A DNA stretch of 64,000 nt, from assembly GCA_905178155.1 (NCBI GenBank), contig CAJINV010000019.1:1248493-1312492 (forward strand), written 5' to 3'. Positions 1-15,000 of this stretch are shown piece by piece. The notes beneath the pieces were generated by a model. That model ran no database searches, was not told where the DNA came from, and saw only the letters and a program-made list of their open reading frames with translations. The position numbers and the translations under genes are program-made. The stretch is from Amoebophrya sp. A120 (Eukaryota; Sar; Dinophyceae; Syndiniales; Amoebophryaceae). Position 1 is the first letter of the stretch, and each line of letters begins with the position of its first letter.

Positions 1-3000
1 GTACCCGAGGGAACTGGAGCGTCGAACCAGTTCCGTCTGGTGGAGCCGTTGCCTAGCGGTACTGGATCGCTGTGTGGCAAGCTGGAAGCGATTGGAGCTG
101 CGCCGGGCTCCGGTAAACACTTCGTTACCTGTCCTACATTTGGCACGTCAAACGGGTTTAAAGTACAGCTCACAGGACAATCGAGGCTCGCCTCGGTCGT
201 GTGTTTCGAATTCCAAGAGGGCCACGGTTGGAGGGTGACGAAAAGCGACGGGGGAAGGCGGCGCATGGTCGTGCAGGGACGTGTTCCTGCAGGTGCAAAA
301 CAAATACGCGAAGTAAGTTATGCCGCGCCGTTTTTTTTCGCGCTGTCGAGTAGTGTGCTAGCGTGCTGACTGCGTTCTGTATTAATCAAACACATGAGGC
401 AGTGCGCATTTGGAAACGCGGCTAGTTGATGCCATGTGCATCGAGCGAGCCTAGCCCTTTCATGCATGGTCGTACTGATTTACAGAGCAAAACCAAAAGC
501 AGCTTCCGCCAGGGGATTCCACACAAAGACACAATCAGAGAAGTTTGCATTGGTATTTGTGTCGTGAGCAGATTAGGTGTGCAGCACAAGAAAGACGGGG
601 GGATGAAAGGCGGTGGTAGTCTTAGACTTGATACGAGAGCCAGAATGTGCTATGGACAGACAACAAGAAAGTGCCCACGGACGAGGCGCACGTGGTACGA
701 AAAGAATTGTCCCTACCTCTACCCCACAGCCCGCCCTAGCGACGGCTCTCTTAAGTATTGCTACCCCAGAGGTGCTGGCGGCATCCCCACGAAATGAAAT
801 GCGGACATTTTTTGCATGAATTGATTTGGATTCTCTTGGTGATGAGTACCGGTTGGAGAAGATTTGCGGGCCGACGCCGCAATCTGTCACTTGCTTTGTC
901 ATGTTGACCAAAAACAACCTTCTTTCTTTGCTCCTGATGTATTCTCGACAGGCACCGTTGGCACGGTGATGTCGTGGCATAAGTAGTGAATACGAGTTGC
1001 GTTATTTGTGGAGAACGGAAGAGGACAAGCACAAGCAATCCGGTTGCTGAGCTGGCTCCTTTTCCCGCAGGAGACCGGCTTTGTCTCCGTCCGAGCCTTC
1101 CAGCACTGTCGGCCACCTACCGAAGCAGCGTTTTGTTCCCAGTTGAGATGAGATGTTCTGCGGGAACTTATGTTCTGTTTATGTGCCTGCGAAGGGGGGT
1201 GTTTTGCTGGTAGAGGTAGAGATTGCCTTTCCATAGACGCAAATCGATCTTCTGGTGAATGCAGAACATGACGATGACCCGGAGGCAGCTCAGGTACTAC
1301 CTATACAAAAAGAGGTAGAGTCAACAGGCGGCTTTTTAGTGCATTTCGTTTTTTGTAATCGTAATCGCCGTACTAGTGTACCAAACTACGACATTGACTC
1401 CAACTCGGGGATGTCAACCCGTCTCTTGACGTCAACAACAGGCTCGTTCCGATTACGACTACTACCACCCTCACGGTAAAGATCCCCTCGAAACGGATGA
1501 TGAGCACTATCGCATGTATGACCAAGGCACCGTCAACGAGGATCAGAACCAGGGCTCTCCGCGCGAGGTACAGTTCCTTCACTGCTTTAATCTTTGCGAT
1601 ACTTCACCAACATCGTTCAGCTGGACACTCATGTGTGCAGCCGGCCGACGTTGCAACAATCAAAGTGGTTTCAGCCACCATTTCGCGCCCAAATAGTAGA
1701 TTCGTTCTGTCGTGCAGCAGTGAATCCCAGGGGCCCGCACGAGGTCAATCTTCGATAGTTCTTTCTTCTTTCCGATATAACCGCAACGCGCAGTCGAAGA
1801 AGTTGGACCCTTTGTTGCCGTGCGGTGGTAAGAAGTCGGCAGCTGTTCGTCGTCCACTTTTTAGACACACGGATAAAGGCTCTGGACCTTTTGTCCGTTT
1901 CGCGACGAATGGCGAACGTGCGCGCACAAACGCGCAAACCGACGAAAAAAAGCTAATTCGACTATTACAGGTCGGAGTAAAAAGTCATGTCTGAGTCAAA
2001 TGCGCGTTGCGTATGCGTTGGCTTGGTCGTGCGTCAACTTTTCCTCAACCCATTTTTCAGGAGTCTGCTGGCCAGGACGAGAAGTTGGGGCCTTATGATG
2101 AAGTTGAGGCAGCGAAAGGAGCTGGAGTCGAACAAGAAAGGCTAGAGGAATGGCTAGGGACGGTAGTGCATCGCTTTTTATTTGTTTTGCGACTCCTATA
2201 GGTTTGGCTGGAGGACGTGGCTAATCTATGTCATCCTAATTTTTAATATCGGATATGAGCCAGCACCAGGTCGTTGTCCTTCAAAAGGTGAAAATAAAAG
2301 AGGTCCGCACGACCATGAACAAAGACAACGATAGAAGTCGTCCGCCAACTGACTAAAAGACAACGTGGTGGACGAACAAGCAAGAGTTGATCATTTATGA
2401 TTGAAGATGATGAAGAACATCATCGGCATCATGATCCGCTTCCTCTTCCTAGCATTCGCGACCGAAACATCAGATTCAAATGCGCCGAACCGGGATTGTG
2501 CTTTATGTGTAGTAGGCCACAGGAACTGCCTGTCCATGGTGTGTACTCCTCGAGCCGGAAGGCGGGATACAGTTCAGCGGCAATGGGTAATCGAAAACCT
2601 CCCAATAAGCGTATCGTGATTGTATCCAAATTACACCAACAGCCTTCATCTCCGGCGGAAGAAATACCGGGCCAAGTTGTCTTCGATGAGAAACAGCCGT
2701 TTGTTCTGAAGTGGGCGAATCCACTAACCAAGAAAGGCGCCGAAGACGTCGTCGCACACGTGACAGGGGGAAGCAAGATGCAGAAAGCGGAGGCACTTCA
2801 GACCCTAACCGCGGACAAGATGAATCAAGTAGAGCAAAAGGTCATGGAGCTGCAATTTTTTGAACCTCAGGCTGTGCAAGACGGCAAAGGGGTCACAGAA
2901 ATTTGCGGAAAAATGTACGTGGTGTCCGGCTTTGAGCCCTGGACGAGCAAGTGCATTCAAAAGGGCGGGCTCGCGCAGCCAACAAAGCTTTTTCCTTGGA

Positions 3001-6000
3001 GATCCTGTTCAGGTTCCACCGGAATAGCCAGGGGCGTGGCGCAGAAGTTTTGTCTTTTCGAACAGTCGGCGGCTGCAGACGACGGGAAGGGGGCGAGGCT
3101 ATGCATTTCGAAACTTGTCTGGGTTAGAGGAAGGGCGTCATTGTATATGTGCGCCGTCTTTGTAGTTGACTTTCGCCGGGAAGCAAACTGAGATCTATGC
3201 ATGAGAGCACGAGAGACATCAATGATCGCTGCAGCGCAAGGCGTTTTTGTACGCAAGTGCGCCACGCACTGTGATGGATATGGGTTTGGCACATAGGCCT
3301 CGTCCGTGTTCGAAGATGAATCAATGGTGCTGCTGACACAAATTCGGAATCAATGGCGCTGCTGACACAACTTCAGTGATACAGATTCTGGACTCAGCAC
3401 TTTTCCCGACCCAGACGCATTTGCAGTCGATAGCACTTTCGGATTCATGCGTTTGGCAAGCCCGCCGAGCTGCTGACAACGCGCCAAGATTTCGGACGAG
3501 GATATTCAAACAACTATCTGCACTTGGATCCCCAAGTCCAGCTTAACGCGCCGAAGGACCTGATCCTAGTGCAAGGAAACCAGCGGGTGAAAGCGCTTAG
3601 CGAGGTGAAGGGTCCGTCCACTACCGCCGCCTTCGCAAGCGGAGGAACGACTGCGGGCACAGTACTGCTAGCTATTTTCATTTTCCGACGTTTACAACCC
3701 TACACGTTAATGTTAAACGATAAAAAGTCACCCGAACCGGCGATTTTTCTTGCTCTACTAGCGACGCGCCTGACATTGTATCGTAATAGAGTGCATATAT
3801 ACTTTTGTACAGAATTATCAGAAACAACACGGCAGCTCTAGTTTTTACAGAGAACGAGCTGTGCAGATCTGGTTGATATTATCAATCTCCTGCAAAGACA
3901 TAAATAGACCGGTGCTGTTGTTCTTTGATGGGGAGATGGGATTTCGAATGGAGTTTTCTTCACAATCACAGGCCGTTCTTCATGAGGAAGCAGGAAGCGG
4001 CGCTTGGGCCAGAAGCGAAAAAAACGCACCAAAGCCGAGCCTGGTGGATCCGGAAGTGCGCATCGCTGATCCTGAGGTACTAGGTGTTAACCGTTGATTT
4101 GTATGTAGTGAGGCCGCGAGCGCTGGCGCTCTAATCTGGCGGCTTTTTAATTGCCAGACAGACAGCAAAGCGACCACAGCCTGACAAAAAGTGTTGCAGT
4201 TTGTTACACAAATTAGAAGGATTCGAGAAGGGCATCACAAGCAACTTTTGTCATGCAAGCCGTGCTGAGTAAGAGTAGCGGTAGCCTAGTTTTCGTGCGT
4301 GTGGTCCTTAATCCTTTGGAATCTCCACATTAGAAGGAAGTTCGATTTGTCATGCCGAGCAAGTTTGTGTTGCTGAAGTCTTCTCGAAGGGGGCAACTGT
4401 AACGCTTTTGTTCTTGCGCATTTTGCGGCTTGAGGCTTTTTTCTCCATAGTCTTTCTCAATGCCGCACCAAATCCAAAACTCTTCAATCCCCACATTAGC
4501 TTTATCTGGGAAGCGCAATGCGTCTGAATCTGCAGCTTCGCAGTAATACGCCATGAACTTAATACTACTCTTCGAGGCTGAGCTGCAGCTATTGTCTGTG
4601 GCCGTCCTTTATCCTTTCCTTTCCCCATCTGATTCCGAAAAAACGCACAGCAACTGCACACTGGTCTCGGCGAGTGAGCGTCTACTTTATCGATGGCGGC
4701 TTGTGGTGAAAGCCGTACTGAAGTAGAAGTTGAAAAATACAAATTTACCAGGTGCTCCCCTTGTTGAAACATCTCCGGGCCGGAGAGGTTTTCACGATCA
4801 AAATTGCAAACGAGAAGGAACCGCAGAAACCCTATACCGTGTACCGCGTTGATGACGAGGACGCCACCGCTGTCTTTGGTGCGCCGAAGCCTCCTCACTC
4901 GCTCGGTGCGGCAAAAGAACCTCTCCAGGAGCGGTTGGAGCTTTCGGGCGAAGATGAAACTCTGCGTGTGTCTCCGAACTTCAAACTGGTGAACGTGGCA
5001 ACTCAGCATAAGAACAATTTCGAGGCCTGTGGCGATCTGCAGGCCTTGGGAGACGTCGGAGATCAGGCGGCTGCAGAGCAGTTGTTTGTCTACCGTGCAA
5101 GTATGGGCTACGCTACAAAACCGGGCTTTCAAGCGAAGCTTGTAAACCAAGAAAAAATCGGTGGGTTGCCTTGGGTGTGTCTGAAACTGAATGCTCAGCA
5201 GCAGGAGGGCAGCATGTCGTGGGAACTGAAACTGGACGGGAAAAGTATGATCCTTGGGGGCTCGTTATGCAAAGGTTAGTCGTGCCTTCGACCTAGCATG
5301 ATGTTTCCGCACCCATGATATTTTTTAACGCCAGGTCCCTCCTCGATAAAAAGCCTACGGCAGGGGCACAGTCGACATTATGGTGTTTCGGCGAGTTAAG
5401 TATCCTGCTACCGTGCCTGCGTCACGTATGGCGTAGATCAACCTGACAGGGCTGCGCCTGTAACTTGTGACTGGACCGCACTAATAGACCCGTTTCGCCG
5501 CGACGAGTGCCCGGTGATGTGCCCTTTTTTTCATTACTGTGGCTATGCTGTCGACGCTTATCTTCCAATTTTGTTGGCATGATAATTATTACTCTGCCGG
5601 GATCTTCTCTTCGTGTCCATCATTGTACACCGACTCTTAATGCGGAAACATCTGCGTGGTTGGCCGCAGTTTTGGTCTCCATTCGCCATTATTTTTACGG
5701 TCGGCCGCGATGTTTCGGTGCAGGACGTGCGGTGGTCAGATCAACTAAACCTCGTGCGGCCCATTGTACGAAAGGGGGGAACCACGCCTCTAGTAGAGTC
5801 CTCCCGCGACGGAAAAAGCACTGCATGGCCCTCCGGACAAGCCGGAAGCTTTACGAAAGGGACAAAGCTTCAGATTTGATGTTTTTGATGATGATCAAGT
5901 AGAATGCTCATCTTCACGATGCCCCCCCCAGATGGGGCTTCATGAGCAAAGATTTTTTACATGTGCCATTTCCACTCTTCGTGATGATAGTCCAATTTTC

Positions 6001-9000
6001 GAATGACGTCAGGACGCATGATGGGCGGCGCGTGGCTATCATTGCAATTCCATCGGAATAATGAAGCCGTGCCAGCTGCGATGTTTTATGCGCTACTTTT
6101 GACGAAATTCGAATTCGTCAGGTACTCAGCTTGATAAAAAGAACGAGAATTAATACGAGTCAAACAAGGCTTCGACTTAACAACGTTTTTCCGTATTGCT
6201 TTAAGAGCCGTGCCTCCTCGCTCCAACATCGGGGCTTCTCTTCACGATGATCACCAGTCAAAAAGTTGCACAGAACTATTTTGTTCTGCCAGAAAAACAG
6301 TAGGGAAAGCAACAGTAGAGGACACGTCGTGCATAGACATTTTCATATTTTGATGCAACTTGCCGTGGGCTGGGGGAGTACTAGAGGTCGAGGTTTGGTC
6401 CTTTCGATACGCGCAAATTGATCTGGTGCAGCCGCAGGCAATGCTGGGAAGCGAAATTGCGACTGGGGGTGGGCCCCCTGCTGCAGAGGTGGGGCTTGTC
6501 GACCCTGCAGTCAAAGATCCGCTGGACGATCTGGAGCGAAAAGTACGGCAGGGCGCATACTCCTTCCGAATTGTTTTCGCACAAGGGAGCGCTGCCAGTG
6601 AAGAAGGAGCGTTCAAAACCGCGATTTTTACCTCACCCGACTACGTCTCGATGCTTGCGTACGACGAAACATCAGAACGCCCTGCGAGAAAGAAATTGGC
6701 ATCGGACCATCGGGACTTTTCTTTGGTTGACCACATCCGTTCCGGTCCTACGCCTGGCTCTCCTCTATGTGGGAAGGTGAAGGCCACCGAACCCAAAGAT
6801 TCTGGAAAGTGCTTGGGGTGGCAGCGGAAAGGGCCTGGACTGTCTGAGGTTGACTGTCGGACTCTTGGATTGGTCTTCTGCTTCCATGCAAAGCCGCGGG
6901 CGTCGGACGATGCCTCTCAACCCCGTTTCACCATTACGCACACGGCCAGCAAGACGGAATCGTTCAAATTAGCGGTACGGAGGTGGAAAAAAAACAAGAA
7001 AACCCATATCGTGGATTGATAAATTGCCGTTCCTCTTTTTGAATGTCTCACAAAGCCTGGTCATGGGATATGTTTTAGGACCTGGCGAGTTCAAAGAGAA
7101 AGATGCCATTGTAGCAGCTCTCCTCTGCCACTGCATTTTTGTCATGAAAAGGTAGAACGGCTTGGAACAGTGCATTAGGTAGAAGCCAACATGCCGGCAG
7201 TGGGGGGAAAATAACAAGGATTACAATATCATAACCACGGAAGATGGGTTCAGAAGTTTTCATTTTGATACGAATTGCCGGAAGGTGAATCCCCGTACGT
7301 GCACCTGTTTTATGAAGAACAAAGGTATCTTTTCCCATCGGATAATATTGGACAGACCAGTCCGTGTCCGACCCGTCTTGCTTGAAAAATAGCTTGTAGA
7401 CATGCATCCGCAGTAGAAACTTCCAGGGGCGCCTGCCCCTGTGCAGTGACATGAGCCCCTCTTGTGTGTTGCCGCAAGGAGCATGCGCAGCGTCCCCTTT
7501 TAGCTGTGCGCGCAAAGTACGCGTTTTGTGCTTGTACGTACACATCGGTTTTTGTATGGGACGTGGCACGACGGTGGGCGGAGGTCCGATATTGAGTGGT
7601 GGGAAAAGAAGGCTTCACGTCAATACGCAACCTGACGGGGAAATCACAAAGAGCCACGCAACCGAAGTCTTGTTGCCCGCGACGGTACAGTTTAGATGCG
7701 TTGCTTATTCCTTATTTGGCAACCCAATTGACCGACATTCAGCTATCTCTCCACGACACGAAAACAGATGAGAGCTGTTGCCCGCATCACATGTATCACG
7801 AAGTGAAAACGCGGCACTGCGGGGCTTGCTTACTTAAATTTAACTTCGGCCCCTTCGGTGGGGGCCTTTTTTGGTAATGACAAATATTAATCGTCCCCGG
7901 GGGCTCCCTGCGGCTGCGAGATAGCTGCTTTTAGTTTGCGTCTTGCGAGACAAGAGAGGCCGGGTGTCGTGGGCTGCCCTCTAGGCCGCGCAGTTTGCCG
8001 TTCTCTTGCTAGAACTGGTGCCGCTTGCCCGCTTCTTGCAAAAAATTCACCGATGTCAGGAGAAGTGTGTTATCCTTTCGGCAGCAAAAGAGGCGTCGGA
8101 GGTCAGCCGGATGCCTCGCCGGCCGCATTGTGGCATGCAAGTGCGCTGCGAGAGGGAATTTACGTTCTCCGAAGGAAATTGGGCAAGCCAGCGTGACCGT
8201 GTGTGCCGAATACCCCTACTTGGTCGCTTAGTGTGTTAAGTACTTACAACCAACAACAGGGCGAGGTTTTGCGTCAGGCGGAAGAGAAGCTCAAAGAGGC
8301 AGCAGAGGCAAAAGCGGCAGCTGCAACTCCCCAACTCCCACAGGTACTGAAAGAAGTTTACGAAAAGTGATCTGTTTTGTTGTTTTATTCCGTATTCTTT
8401 CCATTCTAAATTTGAACTGCGTTGTCGTCGTCCAACACTTCGAATGAATCCATACCAACCTGGTGCGCCGGAGCGATCACGTCATCCAGGGAACTAGATG
8501 TCGTACTTGCTCCTCTGGGGGTCAAAAAGACATGCTCACGACGGCCTTCTCTGACTATGATTCATCTTGACTTGTCTCTCGTTTTCGTCTTCATGGCAAA
8601 ACGACAAACAAGTGGAAAAGAAAATCTGTCAGTGTCACATCCATCACGAAGTGCAACGTGATGAAGGCGAATTCAATTTTTCATATGCTCAACGAGACGG
8701 AAGCGGGACGCTGCTTTGCCCGCTTGTTTTTACAAATTCGAATTTTATTTCGGGGACAGTTGAGTGGGACTGGGACTTGTCATTGTTTGCCTCTGGGAGA
8801 AGCTTGTCCGGATTATCAAATTTCCTACTTGAGAATCCAAGTCTCCGCTTATTTCGGCCTTATTTCACCCTAGAAGTACGAGGCGCCCGTCGCGGACGAC
8901 CTGGCGAAGTGGAGCCTTTTCATCTCGGTCCGGATACATATTTTTACCGAGCAGACGGAGGAGACCGCGGACATTTCGTCGTCCGGGTCGTGCGCCGTTG

Positions 9001-12000
9001 TTTGCTTTTTTAACTGCTGGCGGAGGCCACTCGCAAACAAAGCAGTTAACAGAACGACAGCCAGTTGTATTTCCCGTAACTAGAGAAGCCGCGTAAACGC
9101 AAAAGAGGCATTACGACACTCGGTCGCAAAGCAAAACTCGCTCAGCAAGACAATCTATCGTACTTACAACAGCCGCAACCGGTACAGCCGGCGCAACCGG
9201 AACAGCCGGAAGAAGAAGAAGAAGAAGAAGATGATGAATACAACTACGATTTGTTTCCCAGTGATAATCAGGCCCGAAGCCAAGGGGGCTGGGCACGGGT
9301 GCCTGGCTCCCCGTCCTTGCGGAATTATTACTCAGAGGTAAATAATCATGTTGCGTGTTTTTTGTTTCACAGCGCGGCAGCTTTTTTTATTTCAACTTCA
9401 CCCATCCGATCTTCACAAGCAGCATGGTCTCAGAACTTCTTCTGCGTACCATTGCAATCAGCAAAGACTTTCCGACTTTTTACGGTCACTCCTGCGGCTG
9501 CCGGTAGTTGTACGTTAGCGGCTGGTATTAACGAGACTGCGGCACCAGGATTTGTACTTGGTGGCTCATGTTGGCTGCCAAGGGCGCCGCGCTCTCCCCC
9601 TCAGAGCTTTTTTCCACGTCAGAGCTTGATGTGCCGCGCAGAAGGCGCGTGCGTAGAAGCCGCAACCGCGACAGGGCTTCCTTGTTCACGAGATTTGCTG
9701 TCGGGTTTCCGGTACAAAAAAGGGGAAAGCCAGGACCAGAACTGGGCCTCGATCATGGCAGGCCGGCCAAAAAATGCAGGAAACGCGGCATCGCATTTAG
9801 CATGCGTCGCGTCGTTGTAAGTACTGGAACTCGTCACACCCACAGCTACACTACTTATTACAACAGGAGCCGTTTGATCGGAAAGACAAAGAGGAAGACG
9901 AAAACCGCGGAGGGGATCAGGAAGACGAAGGACCGCTGAACGAGGAAGCAGGGGAGCATCGTTATGAACGCGGGGGTTTTGATCCGGAGGTACTCTTACT
10001 TTTGATGAATTTGCCATCCTCAAATACACTTCTTGAATACCTTTTTGCGCATGTGAGACAACTTGCTTGACGAGGATACACCGGAGCGCAGTTGGAGTTA
10101 GTGGAAACTCACACTGTTTTTTGTGCAGACCACATGCTTTTGCCAGGCTTGACATATCAGTTAGAATGTTTTTCCGCACGAGAGCCAATAAGAAGTGCAC
10201 AGCGAATAGCTACACGTTGTAGTACGGGCCGAAAAATACTGCTAAACTTAATTCGTTTTATTTCGATCTGCTGGCTCGCTTTGGTTTCGCCACAACGTGC
10301 GCGGCATACGAGGCGTTTATGGAGGAACCGAAGCCGAGACGACACTGGCTGGGTTCGGATCTTCGTGATGCTAGTTGGTTTTTTTTTTACATCAACGAAC
10401 ACCACTGGGCCGGCTCAGGAACCAGAAATTTCGTCAGCCGAAACTGTATCCACCGCCCGCAGTGGGATATATTCGATGCGCCTAACGCGCAGGCCGAAAG
10501 AGAAAGTGTCTAAGTATGCGAACCAAGACTGTCGCCTTTTTTACCTGTGCGTGAACTGTCCTGTAAGTACGCGGCGATGTAAATGTCCTATAAATAATTT
10601 TTCAGGGCAATACCGGTGCCTCTCAGGACGACGGTGCTTGGAGGTCGGACGCTGGTAGCGAGTTTGACCCAGACGACTTGCCCGACGACCTGCAGGTACA
10701 ACTAAGTAGTGGCTGCTACGAGTCTTTGCTTTTTTCCAAGTAGATGTAAATCGACATTGCCCTGCGGTTGATGTTGATGACGGTCGAGCGTTTCACCACG
10801 GCTTGTGCCACAGCAGAGGACACATAGGTGCAGAAGCCGGGGCCAGGATGAGACTGGCTGTGGTCGTCCTTTACATATTCATTTTTAGCTACGCTTCTGT
10901 CCACCGCAGTCCGATCCTACTTGCGCTGACGGATTATCTACTCTAGCCCAGCTGATTTCTTTTCTAACTATCGAAGAACGAAGAAGCCACCGCCTTTTTT
11001 GTTTCAGTTTGAAAAAGAAGCAGAGTATTTGCCAGCCGCAATGCCCATGCCCTACTATACCCAGCGTCCCTAGCCGACTGAGTAGAGATAAAGTATGTAC
11101 GTTATACGAATCAGGACGACGACGGGCGGGAAGGCTACTACGATGACCTGCACAGCGCCGCTGGCGACGGCGGAAGTCCAGGGGAAGGCCTGCTTGGCGC
11201 CGAGAGGCTCGAGGAATTGAGGGAAGGCGACGCGCTCCCCCGTGGTAACAACCACCGCACGGAGAACATGGTAGCACGAGCAATTCCAATTCCTTCGACT
11301 ACCACTTTTTTGAAATAAACAATGCGACTTTATTACTAACATGGATCATTATTTGATGGTGGTGGAGCAGTTGTTCACCTTATTTTGCGCCGCGCAAGAG
11401 CCTTGTTTGCAGAGGCCGCAGCTGCCAAGATGACGCATTTTCAAGCGTGTGACCGACATATAGTGGTTTTTATTTATTTCGAGGAGGGGAGTTAGCATGT
11501 GTGTCAGTGAGTCTTGCTCACGCACCAGTGTGTATTTTTACCAGGGCGTCAGACCTCGCAACGGAGAATTCTAGTTTTACTAACGTCAACCTTTGGTAGT
11601 ATTTTTGCCACCGAAGAATCCAAGACCAAGTAGAGCTGCTCCTGCTGGCATGACGAACAAGATCGGCGAATTTCAATGCCGCTGCCTGAATGTATAGAAG
11701 GAACACCCGACATCCCCGTGAAAAGCGAAGACGTCAGGCATTGCTTCATTTTTGGCCATTCGCCGCCTACAACGGCTTACGCAGTAGACTTCTATATCGA
11801 GTATGTCAAGCTTGATTAAGTTTTGAAAAAAATCTCGGGGTATTACAGAACGCGAGGGAGCCGCGGCAGAAGGACATTACCATGAGCGACGAGGCACTGG
11901 CGAAGCGTGAAGAACGCATCAAGAAGATGAGGTCCGCGTCCGCAGACGACGCAGAAGACGGGGAAGCCTGGCTTCGGGCCAATGTTCTTGGCGTCGACTT

Positions 12001-15000
12001 GTTCGGTGAAGGCCCGGTACCACTATCAGCTATGTTGTTGTACAGGCTTTTCTCATATCCTCCTGTGAAGCTTTTATACATCGATCTGGCGAAAAATCGG
12101 CGCAGTTTAGGGCAAGAAATAATTGGAAAAACGCTGTAGCGTGGTAGAAATTGGGCGTGGAAAAGGATACATGCAGTTGAGGCCTGTCCTAATTCTCCAC
12201 TTCTCTACAACCTGAGACAGAAGCAGAGCTTGAGCTGTGCAACGCGATTATTGTCAAAGCACGTTCTCGTTGTGCATTTGAAGGACAGTGTAAATGAGTG
12301 CTAGTTCGCGAGCCTCAAGAAGCTTCGGGTTGTATTGGCGACGTGTATTTGTTTGCCGAATTGAAATGACTCGAGGCTGCGCGTTTAGGGGTCGCACGAT
12401 GAAGCCGAGTTTTGATATGTGAAAGTACTTCCGTCTTCTTTGTATGTGTTCGCACGGACTGCCATGGCAGCGCGACTACCATACGACAGTGCGAAAATTG
12501 TCTTTGGCATGGTGTTGTGCAGTGCAAAGAGGTCTGCAGCAGTCTGTCACGGGAGATTCAGAATCTTTGACTTTCTAACAGGAAGCAGAAGAGGCCGAGA
12601 GGAAGACTTTCGGAGACCCTCCGCCGCCAAAAACTGGACAGCAGGTACAACGAAGTTTCATTTAAAACTGTGCATTCCTTCGCAATATTTTGCTTTCGTG
12701 ATGGAACACTTAAACAAAACTGCGCACGGCCCGTTGTTATCTGTGTCTCTTCGAATGCTCCTTCATTGGCTGGGACCTGGCGAATCCGCCAGATGGCTGG
12801 CTTTGCTCAATTCCCGTAATTGTCCCTTATTTTCTTTCGAAATCAACTGTGGGCAGCCAGAGCACCATTCGTTCCGGGCCCACAACTTGTGCGGACTCAA
12901 CTTTAATATTCATGTACTTTGCTGGTTGCAATAATTCTGCAGGTCGTCCCTGACGGCGAGCAGGTTGAAATCGGGGCTGACTTAGAGATGTTCCTGGAAG
13001 CTTGGGAGCTTACTCAAGATCGTGCAGTTTTTCGTTTGAAATTCCAAGCCGACGACACCCAACCGGACGAGACGGGCAACGCCCGGTTCGTTGTGCGACT
13101 AAATGAGGCCAGCGAAAACTTATCCCTCGAGAGCCAGAAGATCAGCGTTTTGGCCAAGACGGAACAGGAGATTGGGGATAAACAAAGTGAACTTGATTAC
13201 GAATGGCTTTGGTGGTTTTATTTTACTCCCCAACTGACCCCACACTCGTGCGTGCAGATCGCAACCAGTCCTGCCATCACGCAAAACGCGAAAGAGGTCA
13301 TGAGTTGTCTACAGTGGCCGCCCGAGACAGGAGCAGAGGCCTTCACGGTGGTGGACTGCGTATCGGGAAAATCATTGCAAGCGTTCTGTGTGGAAAAGCC
13401 AAGGTGGGACAAGGACGCGTTTTATTTTTTTCGCAAAATAACCGAGGAGGAGGACCTCGAAAAGGATTCTAGCCTCCTTTCCGTGAATGCCGACAACGGG
13501 CAGCTCTTGTCAGAGATCCCGGCACACGGGGCTGATGGTATACTGCGGATGTACATCGACAAGCAAAAGCAACACAATCCGCCCAAACCGCAGCAAGCTG
13601 TTCGAAAAGCAAAGGAGAGCGAGATCCAAAAAGAAGCGTGGGGCGCCCTGCTCAGCGGAAACGATGGCGACGAAGAATCTCCAGAGTCCGTGGGGGGCGA
13701 GTCCAGTTTTGATGATTCCAAGGTCAAGGGAATGCTGCAGCTGTATTCGGTGCGGAAAAAGGATGAAGAGGAAGACGAGGACGGCACCACGCAAGCTTCG
13801 CAGTCACCTGTACTTGCAGTGACTGTCGACAATGGAGGCGGTCCTGAAGCCAATCTCCGGGTCCTCCCGGTCATACCAGCCACTGGAAGCTACTACGAGT
13901 GGCAGTTCAAAACACTGATCAAATTCAATGAAAAGTTCAGGGGCCACGAGATTCCGTGTGGAACAATGCAGCTGTCACAGCATTCTCTGACAGCAGGACA
14001 ACAGCTGTGCCTGCAGCAGGACACGGGCTCGGGTGGGAACCTAGTTCTCAAGCAGTGTAACACTGTGGGGAGGTTGGTGTGTTTGAATGTGGTGAGTCCG
14101 GGCGAAGCTGAATCAACTCGCAAGCCCGGGCGAATGCGAGTCGAGCTTTTTTTCGGGGACACGGTGACGCTCATGGAGCTGCACAATCAGAAAGCGCAGA
14201 TGTCTAGTCCTGTTCTTGTTAAAATGGACGATCTTCTGCGGCAAGAGGATTCGACGCCAACCAGGTATGACGTGGAAGTGGTCGGCGAGGAAGGAATCGA
14301 GAGAAGAAAAATGGTGGAGACACTGGATGCCATTGTCGCTGACCCGGACCACAAGGCCAAACTCAACCGTTGTCTGGGAATGGATGCGCCTGAGCCTTCG
14401 ACAGACGGCGGCAGTTTTTTGGAGGCCAATTATCGTTTGCGCGACCCCCACGCGCAACCGCAATCACCCGAACGACGCACGGGAGATGTCGAGGACTGCA
14501 TTTCTGACATCGAGTCGGCCGGAGATCAAGGTGGCTCTCTGATGTATCAGTATGCAAAGCGGATGGCCAGGGATTCACTTGGACAAAGTCTTGACACCGA
14601 AATCAGGAACATGCTTGACAGTGCGAGGTCACCGGCTTCGAAGTTGGCGATCTGTTCGATGGCCTTTGAGAAGAGTGCCACTCAGTCTGACCTTCAGCTG
14701 CGCGACCGCTGTCTAGCGTCCGCTCAAGGATTTGAGGAGATTGCTGCGAACGTGGCCTCTGGTGAGGCTCCCCCTGCGGAAATGATGCGAACAAAGGGTT
14801 TCCGACAGCTCTTTCAAAACGCGAAGACGCTTTCGCGAATCACGCAGCGGAAGAACACGAGAGGGAAGCCTGATGAAAAAGCATTTCGTATGCGCTTCGT
14901 TTACAAGGAGAGCGACGAGCTGCGCGTTGTTAGCGCGGTTTTGGTCCACCGGGAGGGCGGAGGCGCAGAAAGCGTGATCCTACGGAGGGTCGATGGGACC

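Noticed and set aside
4350-5150. Minus-strand ORF of 266 codons
   Set aside because: It lies opposite the coding exon 4752-5274 and a flanking intron, and its composition is that of an antisense shadow.
9205-9235. GAA microsatellite at 9205-9235 as a separate repeat feature
   Set aside because: It is in frame inside an exon of the giant gene and encodes part of an acidic linker.
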